The notes under the pieces were generated by a model. The model saw only the letters and a list, made by a program, of their open reading frames with translations, ran no database searches and was not told the origin of the DNA. The position numbers and the translations under genes are program-made. 64,000 nt of DNA from Owenia fusiformis (Eukaryota > Annelida > Polychaeta > Sabellida > Oweniidae): the NCBI GenBank assembly GCA_903813345.2, contig CAIIXF020000001.1, positions 30,991,915 through 31,055,914 on the forward strand, given 5' to 3'. Below are positions 63,307 to 64,000 of this stretch, in pieces. Numbering within the stretch: position 1 is the stretch's first letter; every line of letters begins with the position of its first letter.

Positions 63307-64000
63307 GTAAGTACCAACGTTTTAACTACAATGGTATATGTTATGAAATACTGAGTAGAAGTCGAACAGAAAATCATTGTTTTTAGTACCATGTTCTGAA
63401 AATATAAGTAGTCTTGCTTCAAGACCCTCGACTATCTACTCTAACAACTGTGATTTTTAGATAGAGAGCCGAGACCACAGTCTAGAAGTTAGACCAAAAA
63501 TAAGTTGTAATCACATTGTCGAGTAAAAACCTTGATATCATGTGATAGTTCGTTACGGGTAAATTGAGGTCACTAAGAATCTTTGAAATCATTGTTCTTG
63601 AGCAATGTTTGTTCAAACGGAAATACAATTTTACATTTTGTTTGGACAAACATTCAGAGGAATCAGCTTAGCCGAAGAACCAACTGAGCCCTCAGCACAT
63701 TTGAAACACTTACATCCCCGGGCCACCTTTGAAGAGAGCCTTTTGGATACTGCAAAGAACTTGTTGATATTGTAAATGTATACTGAAGAAGTTATTCACC
63801 AGGAGGGATTTGCTATATGGGGAATATCACGAGGATGATATCAATATTTTCCGATGAAATGCAGTGGCCGAGGGAATTATTGATATCATCCGAGGGATAT
63901 TCCTCATATCATCCCGACAGGTGAATAACGACCTTATACAATCGCCAAGAGCAATATCTATTTTTTTAAATGGAAAATTTTAGAATTCACCCGGGATGAC
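63307..64000. other. Bark-like intron at the right edge with a CCGAGGG hairpin
   Basis: Intron after the last visible exon. 63791-63929 is a hairpin with GTTATTCACC/GGTGAATAAC tips; its loop carries GGCCGAGGGAATTATTGATA and ATCCGAGGGATATTCC. The downstream flank matches that of 60280-60720. The rest holds nothing I recognise. Confidence 0.6.

Overview
This is a window of an intron-rich, AT-rich animal genome. GT-AG introns, a radical-SAM Elongator subunit split into many exons, an SLC16-type transporter, a bark beetle-like adhesion protein and heavy TE/minisatellite load all say metazoan invertebrate. A marine lophotrochozoan such as a mollusc or brachiopod is my best guess, but nothing in the sequence fixes the phylum.

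Layout: (1) 1-3640 is a stack of mobile elements: a non-LTR retrotransposon fragment on the minus strand, then a giant foldback (599-2930) carrying nested hAT-like, Harbinger-like and MULE-like insertions. (2) 3644-28025 holds ELP3 on the plus strand in 15 visible coding exons, lacking only a very short first exon. Its introns hold a nearly intact non-LTR ORF (5087-7879), a nested antisense monocarboxylate-transporter-like gene (18583-11995, four exons), a mariner remnant, several MITEs and minisatellites. (3) 30136-40793 holds a complete 11-exon secreted protein (574 aa) with EGF-like, lustrin/WAP-like and von Willebrand D modules. Its introns hold two large minisatellites. (4) 43354-63306, running off the right edge, holds a bark beetle (anakonda)-type protein: signal peptide, parallel beta-helix repeats, CUB-like, C-type lectin, EGF and PSI modules, about 2,575 residues visible.

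Exon joins were checked for reading phase: every listed intron keeps the frame, and the ELP3, transporter and VWD models each end in a stop codon. No pathway links the four genes. ELP3 is intracellular (tRNA wobble-uridine modification), the transporter is in the plasma membrane, and the last two are extracellular.

The most unusual feature is a repeated pattern: tandem arrays whose unit includes an exon edge and its splice site. The 3' end and donor of the first visible ELP3 exon are amplified about 16 times, the acceptor and first 95 nt of another ELP3 exon ten times, and the acceptor and start of the last VWD-gene exon about 42 times; a fourth ELP3 acceptor is duplicated once. These create dozens of decoy splice sites. 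A second pattern is a composite element seen three times (4383-4751, 16321-16630, 45326-45863), in which a perfect hairpin abuts a module with its own terminal inverted repeats.
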